From Larix kaempferi (Eukaryota; Streptophyta; Pinopsida; Pinales; Pinaceae), in assembly GCA_027924585.1 (NCBI GenBank), contig BSBM01000372.1, positions 5,997,001-6,061,000 on the forward strand: a stretch of 64,000 nucleotides of DNA, in the 5' to 3' direction. The notes under the pieces were generated by a model, which ran no database searches, had not been told where the DNA came from, and saw nothing but the letters and a program-made list of their open reading frames with translations. This document shows positions 31,753-44,105 of this stretch, one piece after another. The translations under genes and the position numbers were made by a program. The stretch's first letter is position 1. Each line of letters begins with the position of its first letter.

Positions 31753-33302
31753 ATGTCTTACTATTATGATGACTCCTATGAGTACAATGCTCATGAGCAG
31801 TATGAATATGATTGTGAGCAATATGAAGCAGAATGTGAATGGTTTGACAAAGAGGTACCATCATGCAACACTTCTTACAATTTCATAAGGAATGAGGTTT
31901 ATTCTTATGACCTTGAATATGATGAATATGAGTGTGTCACACCACCAAATGACAATTCTATGAATGAATTACAAAGATTGAGAGCAACATGTAAAACCTT
32001 GCCCCAAGAATATTAGGAATATCTTGATGTGTACAAGGGAGATAAACAAAAGGCCATTCCTTTTGAAGACTTTGTTGATTGGGTGTTCGAAAATAGGCCC
32101 AAAAATGAAGATGTGGAGTTAGTGAAGAAAAGTCTATGCCTTTCTTGCAAAAGACCTTGGAGACAAAATCATATGTGTGTGAGTGAAAAGTGCAATGAAA
32201 TATCTGAAGCTTCGGGGAATGCATGTATTTCCTACTTGAAGAGAGTTTTTGGGTTTTCTTCAAAACTTGAGATTCCAAATATATTGATCCTAAGGAAACT
32301 AAGGGGAAAAATCCATCAGCTTGCATGAAGGATCGAAAGGAGGAGACCCATGAACCACCTAGTTATGAAATAGGTGAAGTAGAAGAAGGAGTACCTACTG
32401 ATGGGTGCTCACACCTCTATGTTGGTGACATAGACATCACTTTTGAAAGTGCTCCTGCAAGCCAAACTTTTATTAAGCATGAAAATGAAGACCTTGTAGC
32501 ATTTGAAGAAGAACCAAGATCAACTTCCCCCTCACCCCTTGAGCTTCATGAAGTTGGTCCAAGAAAAAAGGAAGAAGATGAGGAGGTTCATTTGAAAGAG
32601 CCTCATTTTCTTGAAGGGTCCTTGAAGATGAATGAAAAGAAGATCCAATAAACCCTTAGCACACTCCATGACACTTAAGCATTCGTTTCAAATTCTCGTT
32701 GGAGAATTTCTTCATTGAAGGATCCATCCTTCCTTGAATACATGGAGAAGATTCAAAGAGAAATGCGCAACATCGAAGATTTTAATGGAGATTATACATT
32801 CACTTCTTGGATGAAAGAACACAGGGTTGATTATTTTGATGCATCCTACATATTTTTGGAGAAGCATTATAGGACATGGGATTCTCACCTATGTCATTGG
32901 AGTAGATTTGATTGGTCACTTGATGCTTGTATGCACTTGGGAAATGGTGGTCTACTTGGTGGTCATCATGATTATTTGATGAGGCACCTCCTTGATGTAC
33001 ATATTTATTATGTTGCTATGTACTTTGATCATCTATCTTTTGTACTTATGATGATTGGAAGAATGCATAAAGTAAATGGGATCTGGGAATTCTCTTTCCT
33101 GACGATATGGGTTGGAGAGCACTCCTAATTGTTGGAATGCAATACAAGCAATGGGACCCTGGAATAATTTTTAGTCTCATTGGTTTCAAAAAAAAATTGG
33201 GAAAAAAAGTTTTGGAAGCAAAGTTTTCAAAAAAAAAAAACAAGTTCTTCAACATCCATATTCGAAATTGCTTGAAGACAATCAATCTTGGCTAGGGAGG
33301 AC
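31753..33302 (+). pseudogene. gag-like internal region, copy B
   Basis: The ATG at 31753 opens a Tyr/Asp/Glu-rich N-terminus (MSYYYDDSYEYNAHEQYEYD). After a stop at 32014, the next stretch has LCLSCKRPWRQNHMC, a CX2CX7HXC motif like that of gypsy nucleocapsid. Acidic and Pro/Ser-rich segments follow to 32651, then from 32715 a Trp/His-rich block (TSWMKEHRVDYFDASYIF, DSHLCHWSRFDWSLDACMHL) and QYKQWDPGIIFSLIGF. The segments are separated by single stops or frame changes. There is no sign of pol. Confidence 0.65.
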
Positions 33303-33790
33303 TGTAACGTCCCCATTCAAATAAATCTCAAAAGACGAAATTCCACCAATCTACTAGCTTCCTAGGTTCGGGTGGAAACATTAGATTTTGAATAAGGAGA
33401 CTATAAAACCCTAAATAGACATTAACTTGACATAAATATATTAAAAGGGGTTAAATAAATATTTATGATAGGAAAATGAGGTGGCACTTGGTCATGGAGA
33501 CACATTGGTGGTGTGGGACCCACACAAATCTAGATTCGTCGGGCCACATGGAATCCTATTCTCACCCATTCGAATCCAAGGTGGAGTCTAATATTATTGG
33601 GGAGTTGGAAGCTCAATATAATTGGCATGACTCAATGACGATCGAATTGGAATGGAAGAGTAACCTCCATGGAAGAGGAAGAGGCATTTGAGAGATATTG
33701 AGACACTTGGGCTATATTTCCTAGCTTCTATGACAACAATGATGAAGATGCTATGGCACTTATGACACAAATCAGAAGTGAGGTTACTCC
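33303..33790 (+). repeat. 3' LTR of the array, truncated at its right end
   Basis: It begins TGTAACGTCCCCATTC after a purine tract (CTAGGGAGGAC, 33292-33302). It matches the shared LTR from about 33578 to 33780, then stops where the Copia-6 sequence begins. The TGTAA(C/T)GTCCCC start recurs at 20997 on the - strand. Confidence 0.75.
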
Positions 33791-33796
33791 CCATTT

Positions 33797-34594
33797 TTAG
33801 AACAGTTTGAGAGATGACACTCCTGATTCTTCATCACTTTCTAATTCTGATAATTCATCCAAGTTGGCAATGTTTGCAGTTTCTTTGTCATTCAGAAGAT
33901 CCCTAGCATGAGTTCTACAGTTCCAGGCTATATGTCCATTCTTGTGATAGTAGAAACATTTTATTGAACCCTTGGTTTTTCTCATCTCACCTTCTGAGTA
34001 TAGTGCAATTTCATGTTGACCCCCTACATTCGAGTCTTCAGGATATGCCCTTTTTTCTTCAGCTAACAATGATGCTACCATTTCTTCCAATGATTGTGAG
34101 GATAACTGACTTAATGTGAATACAACATTGTTATACTTAGAAGATAGGCTATTCAATAGAATTGCTTTAGCATCATCTAGTTCTACCTTGGCACCAGTTT
34201 CAACTAATTTCCTAAAGAGAGACATTAACTCATTTATATGAGTAGAGAGATGTGTCTCATAATGCATTTTGAGACTAAAAAGTTGCAGCTTTAAAAACAA
34301 CTTTGCATTCATTGCTTTTCTCCCAAATAATTTACTTAATTGCTCCCAAATTTCTTTAGACATTTTTGCTAAATTAATCAAATGAAATTGTGTCTCTGAA
34401 AGAGCCAAACCAATAATGGATTTAGCCTTTTCTTCTTTCTTTTCCCATTCAACAAGAAGTCTGGGATCACTAGGAGCTTGTTCAGTGCCTTTTACTATGC
34501 TCCACAAACCTCTATTCATTAGATGCATTTGAACTTTAACTTTCCATGTATGGAAATTGTTACCATTAAACTTCTCCATAGGTATAGAATCCAT
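33797..34594 (-). CDS. copia gag polyprotein, 265 residues, uninterrupted (Copia-6)
   Basis: The ATG at 34594 begins MDSIPMEKFNGNNFHTWKVK, followed by the UBN2 gag pattern LWSIVKGTEQAP, IWEQLSKLFGRK and LFSLKMHYETHLSTHINEL. Residues 150-185 give the usual LSQLSSQSLEEMVASLLAEE helix. The nucleocapsid motif reads CFYYHKNGHIAWNC; the second zinc-ligand Cys is Tyr, so zinc binding should fail. The acidic tail (ELSELESDEESG) is typical before the protease. It is the longest uninterrupted gag here and implies the insertion is fairly young. Expression is not shown. Confidence 0.82.
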   Translation of the reverse strand: MDSIPMEKFNGNNFHTWKVKVQMHLMNRGLWSIVKGTEQAPSDPRLLVEWEKKEEKAKSIIGLALSETQFHLINLAKMSKEIWEQLSKLFGRKAMNAKLFLKLQLFSLKMHYETHLSTHINELMSLFRKLVETGAKVELDDAKAILLNSLSSKYNNVVFTLSQLSSQSLEEMVASLLAEEKRAYPEDSNVGGQHEIALYSEGEMRKTKGSIKCFYYHKNGHIAWNCRTHARDLLNDKETANIANLDELSELESDEESGVSSLKLF

Positions 34595-35061
34595 ATTACC
34601 TCACAAAAGAATTGCAAAAGCTCTAGCCACCAAAGACTTGCTTTGCAGTGATATATTTCTTCTTCTCACCGTGCAGATTTGTTTGACAGCGCTCCTCCTT
34701 CAAGAAAATGAAAATGAACAACATTTCCTCCTTTGGCAACGGTTTTGAGTTACTGCGGCTTCCCTTTGTTGTAGTTGTAAACTCCCCTTCCTTTGCAGTT
34801 ACTGCGACTTTTTGACGGCTCCTTCCTTCCACGATGTCTCCGACTCCTCCCTTTCATGGACTCTTTTATGCATAATGGTTCTCTTTACTTTCTAAGCACA
34901 TCCTTCTTCACAAGAACGACACCTATAGAACTTTTCACCAGTAGCTTCTTTTCTACAACAAATTGATAACACCTCTCGCAGCAGCGGCCTCATTCAATCA
35001 TCCATCAGTAATCCCTCACACAACAATATCTCAGCACTCAGCTAGCGATTGGTGATCCCTC

Positions 35062-35077
35062 CGCTCCAATACCAAAT
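35062..35077 (-). other. Copia-6 primer binding site (variant)
   Basis: The - strand reads ATTTGGTATTGGAGC, similar to the TTGGTATCAGAGC context of other copia elements but with two changes in the core. It directly follows the LTR end. Confidence 0.65.
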
Positions 35078-35286
35078 TGGAATTTAAGAGAGCACAGATA
35101 CACACAATAAACATAATTGTATTCCACAAATTAAAAAGAGATACATCACACTTAAATAAGTGTTGTGAGATCCAACTTATTCTATTCTAGGAGAGAGCGG
35201 TTAAGAGAATCTCTCAACATCCTTCAACAACCCAAACCAATCCCTAAACTTTAGTATACTGCTTTAATTAGGCATTATCTCTAACA
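35078..35286 (-). repeat. Copia-6 5' LTR (209 bp)
   Basis: The - strand begins TGTTAGAGATAATGCC and ends CTTAAATTCCA, giving TG...CA ends. AACCA follows on the right side. Its length is short for copia. No second copy is in the window. Confidence 0.78.
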
Positions 35287-35887
35287 AACCATGCCTTCCT
35301 CTTCGAGTCATGCTAAACTGTTTGTAAATGTCATGCCTCCAATTGTTTGTGCAACTATCTCTAAACACAACAAAGAGTCATAAAATTCTATAAAAATATT
35401 TATATCCGAGGCAATATGTCTTGGATAATTTATAGAAATATTTTTTATATATATTGTTAATCTAGTTTACCAAGTGGCAAGCCAACTTTCAAAGACTATA
35501 TATAATTGTTTATTTATTGTTTTCTACCTCATTATTGTAAACCGATATGGTAGAGATCAATGTCTATGATTTGAGCATTAAATTCCGTTTCACAATGAAT
35601 CTACACATGATCTCACACTTGGATTGAAATTGGATTAAGTCCGCGTAACTTTCCATTGATCTTTTCCTATGATAAATTTAAAAATTAAGTGACTGGCATT
35701 AGAGTATTATGAATTTCTTATCCAATTTTATATCTTCTAATTTCACATAAAAGTTGTTGTCTTCCCTACCCAGGTTCAATTCTTGTAAGTGATATGATGC
35801 TTTTGTTGAGCTACATTGTAATGATTGTATTTCAAGCTTTTCTCGATTCCTTCAACAAAAAGTTTTACTTAAAAGAATACCCAGTCT
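35287..35887. other. AT-rich DNA with no feature seen
   Basis: No open frame of note, LTR end or repeat was found between the Copia-6 LTR and the last candidate exon of the host locus. Confidence 0.5.
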
Positions 35888-36073
35888 TTATAAGTTGCCA
35901 TTGACCTCCCTATTATATGAAAAAGTTAAAAGATTACGTGACTGACCTGAGAGTATTATGGGCTTCGCATCCAACCACTCATCCAGCCATGATTTTATCG
36001 CATGGAACAAACATCTCTGGTTGGGATGATGCGGAGTCGAAAAGGAATATGCTGGATCAAGTTTGTCTGATTG
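35888..36073 (-). pseudogene. candidate last exon of host locus
   Basis: After acceptor GCTGCAACAG the frame reads QSDKLDPAYSFSTPHHPNQ, then RCLFHAIKSWLDEWLDAKPI, and stops at 35890-35888. Phase 0 at its start fits a phase-0 reading of the upstream donor. The acceptor region lies in a local duplication (36053-36160), so an alternative acceptor exists at about 36140. Confidence 0.45.
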
Positions 36074-36160
36074 CTGTTGCAGCTAATTGAAATTCAGTTC
36101 ATGGATCAAGTTTGTCAGATGTTTCTGATTGCTGTCGCAGTTAATTGAAATTCAGTTCAC
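36053..36160. repeat. tandem duplication over a splice acceptor, about 55 bp x 2
   Basis: GGATCAAGTTTGTCTGATT...GCAGCTAATTGAAATTCAGTTC is repeated once, with GGATCAAGTTTGTCAGATG in the second copy. Each copy contains a potential acceptor on the - strand ahead of the last exon. Confidence 0.85.
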
Positions 36161-36461
36161 ACATAACCTGCATACTTAAATACATCATGTATAATCAACA
36201 GGAACTGAATCCATGGACTTGAAAGAACACATAAAAATAACTGGTTACAAGCATATGAAATTGAAAATAAAATTCATGCCACGATAGCTTCGTGCTGGCA
36301 GAAGCATCCAATTGCCTTTTAATGATGTCCATCAAGGACAGTAATAGGACGGTAAAAATCGGAAGGCAGAATCAAGTGCGCTATTGTAATCGTTCACAGA
36401 TGAATGTAGCGTGGAATCTGGATAGCTCACCATAAATGTCGCTATAATTTGGAAAACAAAC

Positions 36462-37500
36462 CTTGAATTTTTGAAGTAATGATTCCATCCACTTCTTTAA
36501 CAGAACTCATTCTCTGGCCGACAGAATCCGGTATCCACATTTTTGTTGGTAGGATCACCAACAGCATCTTCTGACAAAGGAATTCTTGCAGGTGCTTTTT
36601 CTTGAAGCTTCTGGGACGTTTTTTCCATTGTGGGATTGCCATATTTCTGTTTCTTTCACTATGTGAAAGACCTCTACGAGATGAAGCCAGATGCTAATAA
36701 CCAAAACTGTATCCATCCTCTTCGTTGTCTATAATGATTTCAGCTGGGTTCTGATTTAATGTGCATATTTCCAGATCGTAAGCCTTTTCACTGCACAAAG
36801 CCGATTCCTCAAGTTCTTTGTCCAGGCTCAAGTCTTCGATTTCGCTGTCTCCTTCGTTGAGTTTTGTATAGGATTGGATTCCAACACCGGAAATTGTGGA
36901 TATTGATGTCGCTGCCTCAGGGTAAATATCAAGACTGGATCTTTGACATCTGTTTAGGTGCACATTAGTAGGTTTTGGCCTATTTGACATCTTTGTGACC
37001 TTTGTACTCTGAGAAGCACTAGGACCAGTAGAGAAAGCTTGTAGATTGCCTTTGTCAACATTTGTACATGGTAAACCCTTTTGTGTCCTCTTTCCAGGAC
37101 CACGGAAGGGAGAGCTTGTTCTCAAAATAGAGGGTTCCAAAGTAACACCAGCCTTACTCTTAGGTGCAGTAACAGTTGCCAGCTTGAGGCCTGTTCCTCC
37201 TTCCTCTACATTTTTATTAACGTCAGTCAGATCTGTTTTTTTTCTTTTCAGTCTTCTCCCATCCTTATGGAGGTCATGATTTCTGTCAAAATGTTTGGGG
37301 CTTGACAGACCTGGTTCATGTTGATTTTTAGCCATTTCATTTTCCATTTCAGCTAACTCTTGTCTTCTTTTCCCGTCTTCAGTGTCAAGGAGATTGTTCT
37401 GAAGTTCCTTGTCCCTTGATATCGATGCCAAATGTGTTATGCCTTGAGTGAATTGAAGAGCATCGGTGCCAGCTTCAGATAAACTTGGAGTTGACGAATT
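36462..37500 (-). pseudogene. exon 4 of host locus (large)
   Basis: Directly after acceptor TTTTGTTTCAG (37511-37501) the frame reads NSSTPSLSEAGTDALQFTQG, with a Lys/Arg patch (RRLKRKK), AEMENEMAKNQHEPGL, a Pro/Ser/Thr-rich middle and an acidic end (IIIDNEEDGYSFGY). TAG at 36696-36694 stops it, but similar composition continues. A frame change near 36645 gives NPTMEKTSQKLQEKAPARIP, and another near 36510 gives LLKKWMESLLQKFK. The exon ends at donor CAAG|GTTTGT. No domain was identified beyond the short EMF1-like motif. Confidence 0.6.
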
Positions 37501-37764
37501 CTGAAACAAAAATGTAGTACTGTTTGTTATACAGATGTCTTATTGCTCTTAAGAACAGGACAATGTGATATAAATCTGCTCAATCTTTATGAATTGGAAA
37601 CATATGCGAGTATGGAGATCACATTCAAATTAGCCACCCTCATCAAAGTCCAAAAATGGATTTCATGAAGCGGATGCATCAATATGGACTAGTGATAATA
37701 ATGGAAGGCTTGTGAAGAAATGGCCAGCAGTGAAAAAAATTCGAGCATCATATCATACCCATAT

Positions 37765-37995
37765 GAATTTTGTTTGTTGAGGTAAGGAAGAAGTATGATG
37801 GAGGCTGCAGATATGCACATATCTTAACGAGTTAGTTGTATATGAAGTTTGTTTGTTAAGGTAAGGAAGAAGATACACATACTTTAAGGTGAAGTTTGTT
37901 TGTTGAGGTAAGGAAGAAGCATGATGGAGGCTACACATACCTTAAAGAGTTACTAGTATGCATACATGTATGAGTTACTAGTATGCATACATGTA
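37765..37995. repeat. local repeats GTTTGTTGAGGTAAGGAAGA (x3) and a 26-bp duplication
   Basis: The 20-bp core GTTTGTTGAGGTAAGGAAGA or a close variant occurs three times, with partial copies of the GATGGAGGCT block between. GAGTTACTAGTATGCATACA is then repeated twice at about 37946 and 37970. Confidence 0.85.
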
Positions 37996-39663
37996 GAAGT
38001 TTTTCTTCCATGATACATTTCTATTTTTGGTAAATCAGGATGAAGAAAGCACTTCTCTCAAAGGAGTTTCATAAATTAAAATAAGATTTTATTCTTTGGT
38101 CGTTGGTTATGAAAAAAAATAATCCCTTCCTCCCTTTGTCCTTTGTGTACATGTGGGAGAAGTTTGTTTCATTTAAAGAAGGACATCACATGAAGGAGTA
38201 TGCATTCACACATGGGAGCTTTATCATAAAGTGTTGGGAAGATATCCAAGCTTCATCAAACACTCATTTACTTAAGCATGCACCCCACCTTTTTGGTCAT
38301 TGGTGAATCTAACTAAGTCAATATTGTATACTTGTTGAGTTACACTCTTTACATATTGTAAATATTCTGGGATCGAGTAATTATCGATGGTTGTTATTTT
38401 GCTGGATGCATACCATGGAGTGGTTTTTATTTAATGCAGTATTTCCTTATGTTTCCTTGAAAGTTAGAAAGCATTAAAATTATGTAATGAAGATTTTATC
38501 CATGAAATCTTTCTATAACTACTTTCAATGAAGCTATATCATCTAACCTTTAGAAGGAATATTAGGCAATATACATTGTACTAAGGGTGTATATATCTTT
38601 TCCATTGTAAGTACTTTTTTCTGTTCTCTTTCATTTTTATGCCATATTCCCAATGGCTTATAGCCACTAGCCCTTATCATAGCATTCTCATCTCCTATTT
38701 ACAACATAACTTGTAATTCATTTTGCTAAAAAAATCTTGTAGAGCTTTAACTCTAATCCTTTAGCAATCCTAGTCTTAGCAAAGCATTCCTTGTACTAAA
38801 GGAGAACAAGCACTAAAGTATAGAAGAGGGTTGTAAGGTGAGAATAACCCCTTATTTTAATCTAACTTCACACTCGTGTTTTAGAAATTTATCAAAAAAT
38901 ATGTGAATTTAAATTGTAATAGGCTTAAAAAATTAAAATCATTAGTTCCATACCCTTACATTATTTTGTATAGGCATTATGATTCTCCAAAATGTCTTCT
39001 CAACTAATATTGTGAAACTAGTTCTTATTGGAGCAATTCACTCCCATGTTTAGGACGAATAATTCCAAATTGTTTATAATGAATAAAATTGATGCTTAAA
39101 ACTTTGAAAACCTTTTTATTTAACCTAGATATTCAACCTCGAGGGAATGGTAGAAAAATTAAACTCAAGGTTACACAAAATCTTAAATCCTTCCTCAAGT
39201 AGAAGTCTATGATTGATTATAGATGGTAATACATTTCTTCATCAATCGAGCCCAGACTTAATAAAGTTTGAAGAATTAATTTTGGGGTCACCTCGATCTA
39301 TTGTCTTAGGGCGATTTGAAAAGTGCTTTTGGAGATATAAAAATGTCATATTTGTGTTTTATACACAACATTTTGTCATGTTTCAAAAATAGAGACTAGG
39401 AAATGTTTCAATTGAAATTATGACATCTTGGGTGTGAGCAATAGTAGTGTGCCACCTACCCTTAGGAGTTTGGGTTAGAACTTGGCAGCACATGAATTTT
39501 AACACATGGATTTATTGACTCAAGGAAATTTGGAAAAAACATTTGAAGCCAAGAAAATCCATATTTTATATCATGTGCATGTTGGTCTTATCGTTGGACG
39601 AGGCTTTAGTATTTTTATCCTGTTCAATCTACTTCATGTGGTCATAGTAAATCTTTTCCATAT

Positions 39664-39868
39664 TTGTTATTTTTTATCTAAAAAAGCTCAACAAGCTTAG
39701 GATTAGGCCAAGAATCTATGTATCCACTTCTCTAGCTCATCATTATTTTGAAATGTGGATTTTTTTTGTTAGTTTTTATCTAAAAAAGCTCAACAAGATT
39801 AGGATTAGGCCAAGAATCTATGTATCCACTTCTCTAGCTCATCATTATTTTGAAATGTGGATTTTATT
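39664..39868. repeat. 102-bp tandem duplication
   Basis: TTTTTATCTAAAAAAGCTC at 39671 recurs at 39773, and the copies run through GAAATGTGGATTTT. The two are nearly identical, so the duplication is recent. Confidence 0.92.
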
Positions 39869-40599
39869 AGGGATAATAGACTTTGGATGCTAATGTTTAA
39901 TAAGACTTAGCATATGTTATAGATTCAATATCTTCTTCATCTCTAGAAATCTAGAAATCAATTTTTCTTTAAGAAAGATCATAATATTGCATTTGCTTGG
40001 TTTAATAAAGTTGTTATAGTTTTGAGTTTGTTATTGCAAATACAAGTACACATGAAGAAGTGCCCATTACATGTTGATAACTTACCACGACTCCTAGAGT
40101 ATTAAGGTGGGGCTCCTTGCACTATGAGTAAATCTCTATTAGAGAAATCTATGCCCCAATCACCCATTAAATCTCATTTTTCTATGAGTTCAATGGGGAA
40201 ACCTATGTGCTAGGGAAAATCATTTCAATGCTAGGTTTATGAGACAAAGGGATGATGACAAAGTTGGCTACATGTAGGCAGTCTCACCCTACCCACCCCT
40301 CATTCATTGGTAAGGTGGCATGTGTATGTTTTTCCATCTCCAAGGGGTCACATGTCCAAGAGGAGCATGTCGGAGAAAATTGAGGCCTACTAGTTCTGGA
40401 GGGTCTACCTCTTACATTTAGCTAGCCAAAGTCACAAAATGATGATCTATAACCTATTATTGATCCTATGGGTAGTTGAAGAGTTATGTTTTATTAAATC
40501 CAACCATATCATTATGATATATTTTTATTTTACACATGGTTCAGGATTTTATGTTTGATGGATATTTTGCTCATTTATTTTCCCACTTCTATCAGTATG

Positions 40600-41125
40600 G
40601 GGGAGATATTGTGAGTCGAGTAACAAAATAATACAAAGTAAACAAAAAAAGAATAATACAAAGTAAAAAGTAATAAATATTATGTCGGCAATAAACAAAA
40701 AAGAATAATACAAAGTAAAAAGTAAAAATGAGACTTAAACTCTAGACTTTAGAGCTTAGGATTAGGTGGTAAATATTATGTCGTCCATAAACAAAAAAGA
40801 ATAATACAAAGTAACAAGTAAATATGAGACTTAAACTAGAGATTTTACTTTTTACTTTTAATACAAAGTAAAAAGTAAATGAGACTTTAGAGTGTTTGTC
40901 CACTAACAAAATAATACAAAGTAAAAAGTAATAAACATTATGTCGGCCATAAACAAAAAAGAATAATACAAAGTAAAAAGTAAATATGAGACTTAAACTA
41001 GAGACTTTAGAGCTTAGGATTAGGTGGTTGGTATTGCACTCAAGGAGCTGAGGTATTGCACTCAAGGATCTATTCAAGAAGAGGTTTGCACCTCAAGAGA
41101 TTTGATCCCTCTCGGTGCTTGATAG
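40600..41125. repeat. cluster of AATAATACAAAGTAAAAAGT repeats
   Basis: AATAATACAAAGTAAAAAGT recurs about six times, combined with ATTATGTCGGC-ATAAACAAAA and GAGACTTAAACTAGAGAC modules in changing order. A purine block GGGGGAGAT at about 40600 looks like an LTR-element polypurine tract, but no LTR pair was established. The final 45 bp (41081-41125) recur inverted at 52336-52377. Confidence 0.75.
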
Positions 41126-43856
41126 AGCCTAGGATTTGGATCTAGACTAGTTTATATGTCAATTTAGCTTCTATGAAAACGCTTTTAAACTCTTTTTACA
41201 CATGGTGGTGAAAGCAGTAATTTGTAGACACCTTTTTGTAAATGTCAATTATGTAGATATTATCTATTACAACAATAAGACTATGATTGATTATAATATA
41301 TTTATAAAGAAACTAATGTTGAAAACTAAATTTTTTCCCACATTCATAAATTTTTCCACTTGACACATCCATAAGTTTAAACACTAATTGATCTCATGTA
41401 TTTTCATCATGTAGCTATTTAATTTTTGGATATATCTATGTGCACATTTGAGAGTCCTCTGAAGTTTGAACATTAGTGTGAACAAAAAATACATGAAATC
41501 ATTTTGAGACAACTAAAATCTTTTGGAAAGAACATTATTACCTATTTAATGACCATATTTTCTTGAACATACCTTGTGGGGAAAGATAGTGAAAATAGAT
41601 TAACTTCTAAACCTTACATTTTCCTTGGTTAACATAGATGCTTCTTTTATGGTGAAATGTCTCTAAAAATCTCGGGAGACTTGGTTAAGATATATGGATC
41701 TTTTATGGTGAAATGTCTCTAAAAATCTTGGGAGAGTATAAAGTATCTTTTTATGGAAAGGGAAAAGCTTCAAATTAAATATTTTCACTACTAATAATTA
41801 CTCTAATAACATAACATCTTTTATTAGGGAAAACACTCATCCAAAAACCCTTGGTTTTCTCCCTTAAGATAATTTTATAAAGACATTAAGTACCCCTTAA
41901 ATACCATCTCTAATGAAGTTGAGAAATTTGATCCGAGTGGATTAGTTGAAAACTATATTTAGACTAAATAATGTTGATAAGTTTATAATCTAAATCACAT
42001 GACAGAAGGATGCATAGATACAAGGATACAAGATACATGTATTCACATATTATACACTCCTTGAAAATAAGATACATATCTGCTTATCTATAAAATTTAA
42101 ACACATTTCAGACCCTAAAATTTGGTTTTAGTGTATTGTTTTAGCACTTTGGAATCCTGAAATTTTATTTTAGTGCATTTTCTTAGCACCGTGTAGATCA
42201 ATCATGTTGGGACATAGGTTCTATGTTTTGGATACATGTTGGATAAGTGTGTGGCACAAGACATGTATCCCACAACTGTTGTATGTGGCACCCATATATC
42301 TTGAATGTTCATGTGCCTCATAGGTAGATACTAGATGTGTATCATGTTTCCTAGTTTATAATTGTACAATTTAGAAGATGATTTCCAACAACATTTTGTA
42401 TAACTAGTTCTATTCTTGTTTATTTGGGTATAGTTAAAGTGATTGTGGGATGATATATTATCCTCCCCACCAAAATTTTAATCCCATAAGTGACATATTG
42501 TTCTAGTAATCAGTATAGAGTTTGAAAAAACTAAGCACTAGTTCCATTCCAAATAAATACTCATCTCCTTCATATACTCTTCCTTTTAGATATTTTCCAT
42601 AGTACTATAAAAACTATGAAGAGGAATAAAAGACATGCTCTTTCACACTCCCAACAAATTTAAACATGCTTAAAAACACTGTCTACAAGGGTGATTAGTT
42701 CCTCAATTATACCTCCACTTGCAATTCAAAATTATTTTATGAGAAGTTAGATACATGTTTGATGAACCTATGGACCCAAAGGAAGATGGCACCTCAACGA
42801 ATCTAGATACCCTTCTCTCCTTCGTCGGTGCATGCATACCTTCGCAGATATGTCACTACATAAAACAAAGAAACCATCTCTACATTCTGTAGTGAAAGCA
42901 GACGCAAATCCTTATCAACTTCAATGGGATCAAGGGCACATGCACCATGGTAGATAAAAATGCGAATACAAATCTCAACTCTAACACCTTTAAGGATTAA
43001 CTTGGTAATTCTTCGCTCACCTCTCCATATTATAATCTACTCCTGGGTTACAATGAACCAAAAATGGTAGAATGTATGCTTATAATAATGTTATTACTGA
43101 ACTAGGCTATTTTGTTGGAAAACATGAATTTTAGTTATGAAGGCAGAGCGATATAGTTTCAAAGTTTTTCTGAGCTATCCCTGGATGAACGAAAAGAGCT
43201 CAGTCTTTTCAAGTATAGAAAAAAAAAAATTGAAAAGAAAGCAAGGTGACAGTAAACTCAATATTTTCATCCATGATCATGATCCTGGTCATATGTAAAC
43301 TAAATTATGTGCTTCTACGAACTTAGAGTTTGATGCAAACTCATGCCAGAGTCCTTTACAACAACGTTGAAGTAATTGATGACTTTCACATTGGCCAAAG
43401 CCCCAGTGGTGACAACATTCTGAATGCACAGGATTCGCAAGAGGATTTAGAAGATATGCATGTTGTTACTATTGGGCACATCATCATCACACATTTACCT
43501 CAATGTTCTAGTGATTACACGATCCATTAATTTTTTTAACAATTACATAATAACGCAAGATGTTCTCATCCAAATTTCCCTCGTGCAAAATCATCATAAT
43601 GTTGTCACAACTGTGCATGCTCATTGCAGTGCTGTTGATGAGGCTGTAAATTTTCCTAACGCTAGGTGGCAACTACCTTAATGTTTTTCTCATAAATAAC
43701 TAAAATATTGAATTTATTTGAAGGAAAGAAGAAAATTTAAGCATTGCAACAGTCAGCCACAAGTAACAGGAAAATAAACAATGAATAAAATAAAATAAAC
43801 ATACATAAACAATGATTTCTCCTTTAAATCAGATTTTCATTTTTTCATTAAAGATT

Positions 43857-44105
43857 ACAAGGTAACATTTGCATCATGCTTAAACCCATAGTTGTACTGT
43901 CAATACAGCCACCTTAAACATAAGTGTACAACTGTGTAAAAGAGTAAAAGGCCTCAACAATACAACCTTAGGTTACAACCCTAGGTTACAAGGTAACATT
44001 TGCATCATGCTTAAACCAATAGTTATACTGTCAATACAACCACCTTAAACATAAGTGTACGACTGTGTAAAAGAGTGAAAAGCCTCAACAATACAACCTT
44101 CTCTT
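43857..44105. repeat. 131-bp tandem duplication
   Basis: GGTAACATTTGCATCATGC at 43861 recurs at 43992 and the similarity extends to ACAATACAACCTT. Few differences separate the copies. Confidence 0.92.

Larger units (their letters stand above)
28330..33796 (+). mobile_element. gag-only gypsy-type element in an internal-LTR-internal-LTR array
   Basis: Two copies of one internal region (A, 28330-29552; B, 31753-33302) flank one LTR (29556-31043), which is followed by a primer site. A second LTR starts at 33303. Such an array arises when two elements recombine unequally through their LTRs. Internal copy A has lost its left end, and its LTR has lost about 280 bp at the start. Both internal copies have a gag-like segment but no protease, reverse transcriptase or integrase, which suggests a non-autonomous family. 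Confidence 0.75.
33797..35286 (-). mobile_element. Copia-6: short-LTR copia element, LTR plus gag only
   Basis: On the - strand: a 209-bp LTR (35286-35078), a primer site, a 470-bp leader and an intact gag ORF ending at 33797. Pol and the second LTR are missing. The sequence just past gag joins the truncated gypsy-type LTR, so this end is a deletion or recombination junction. Confidence 0.8.

Noticed and set aside
43330-43530. 66-codon + strand frame as a gene
   Set aside because: No domain, no neighbours in frame and no splice context; it lies in the large intron of the opposite-strand locus.
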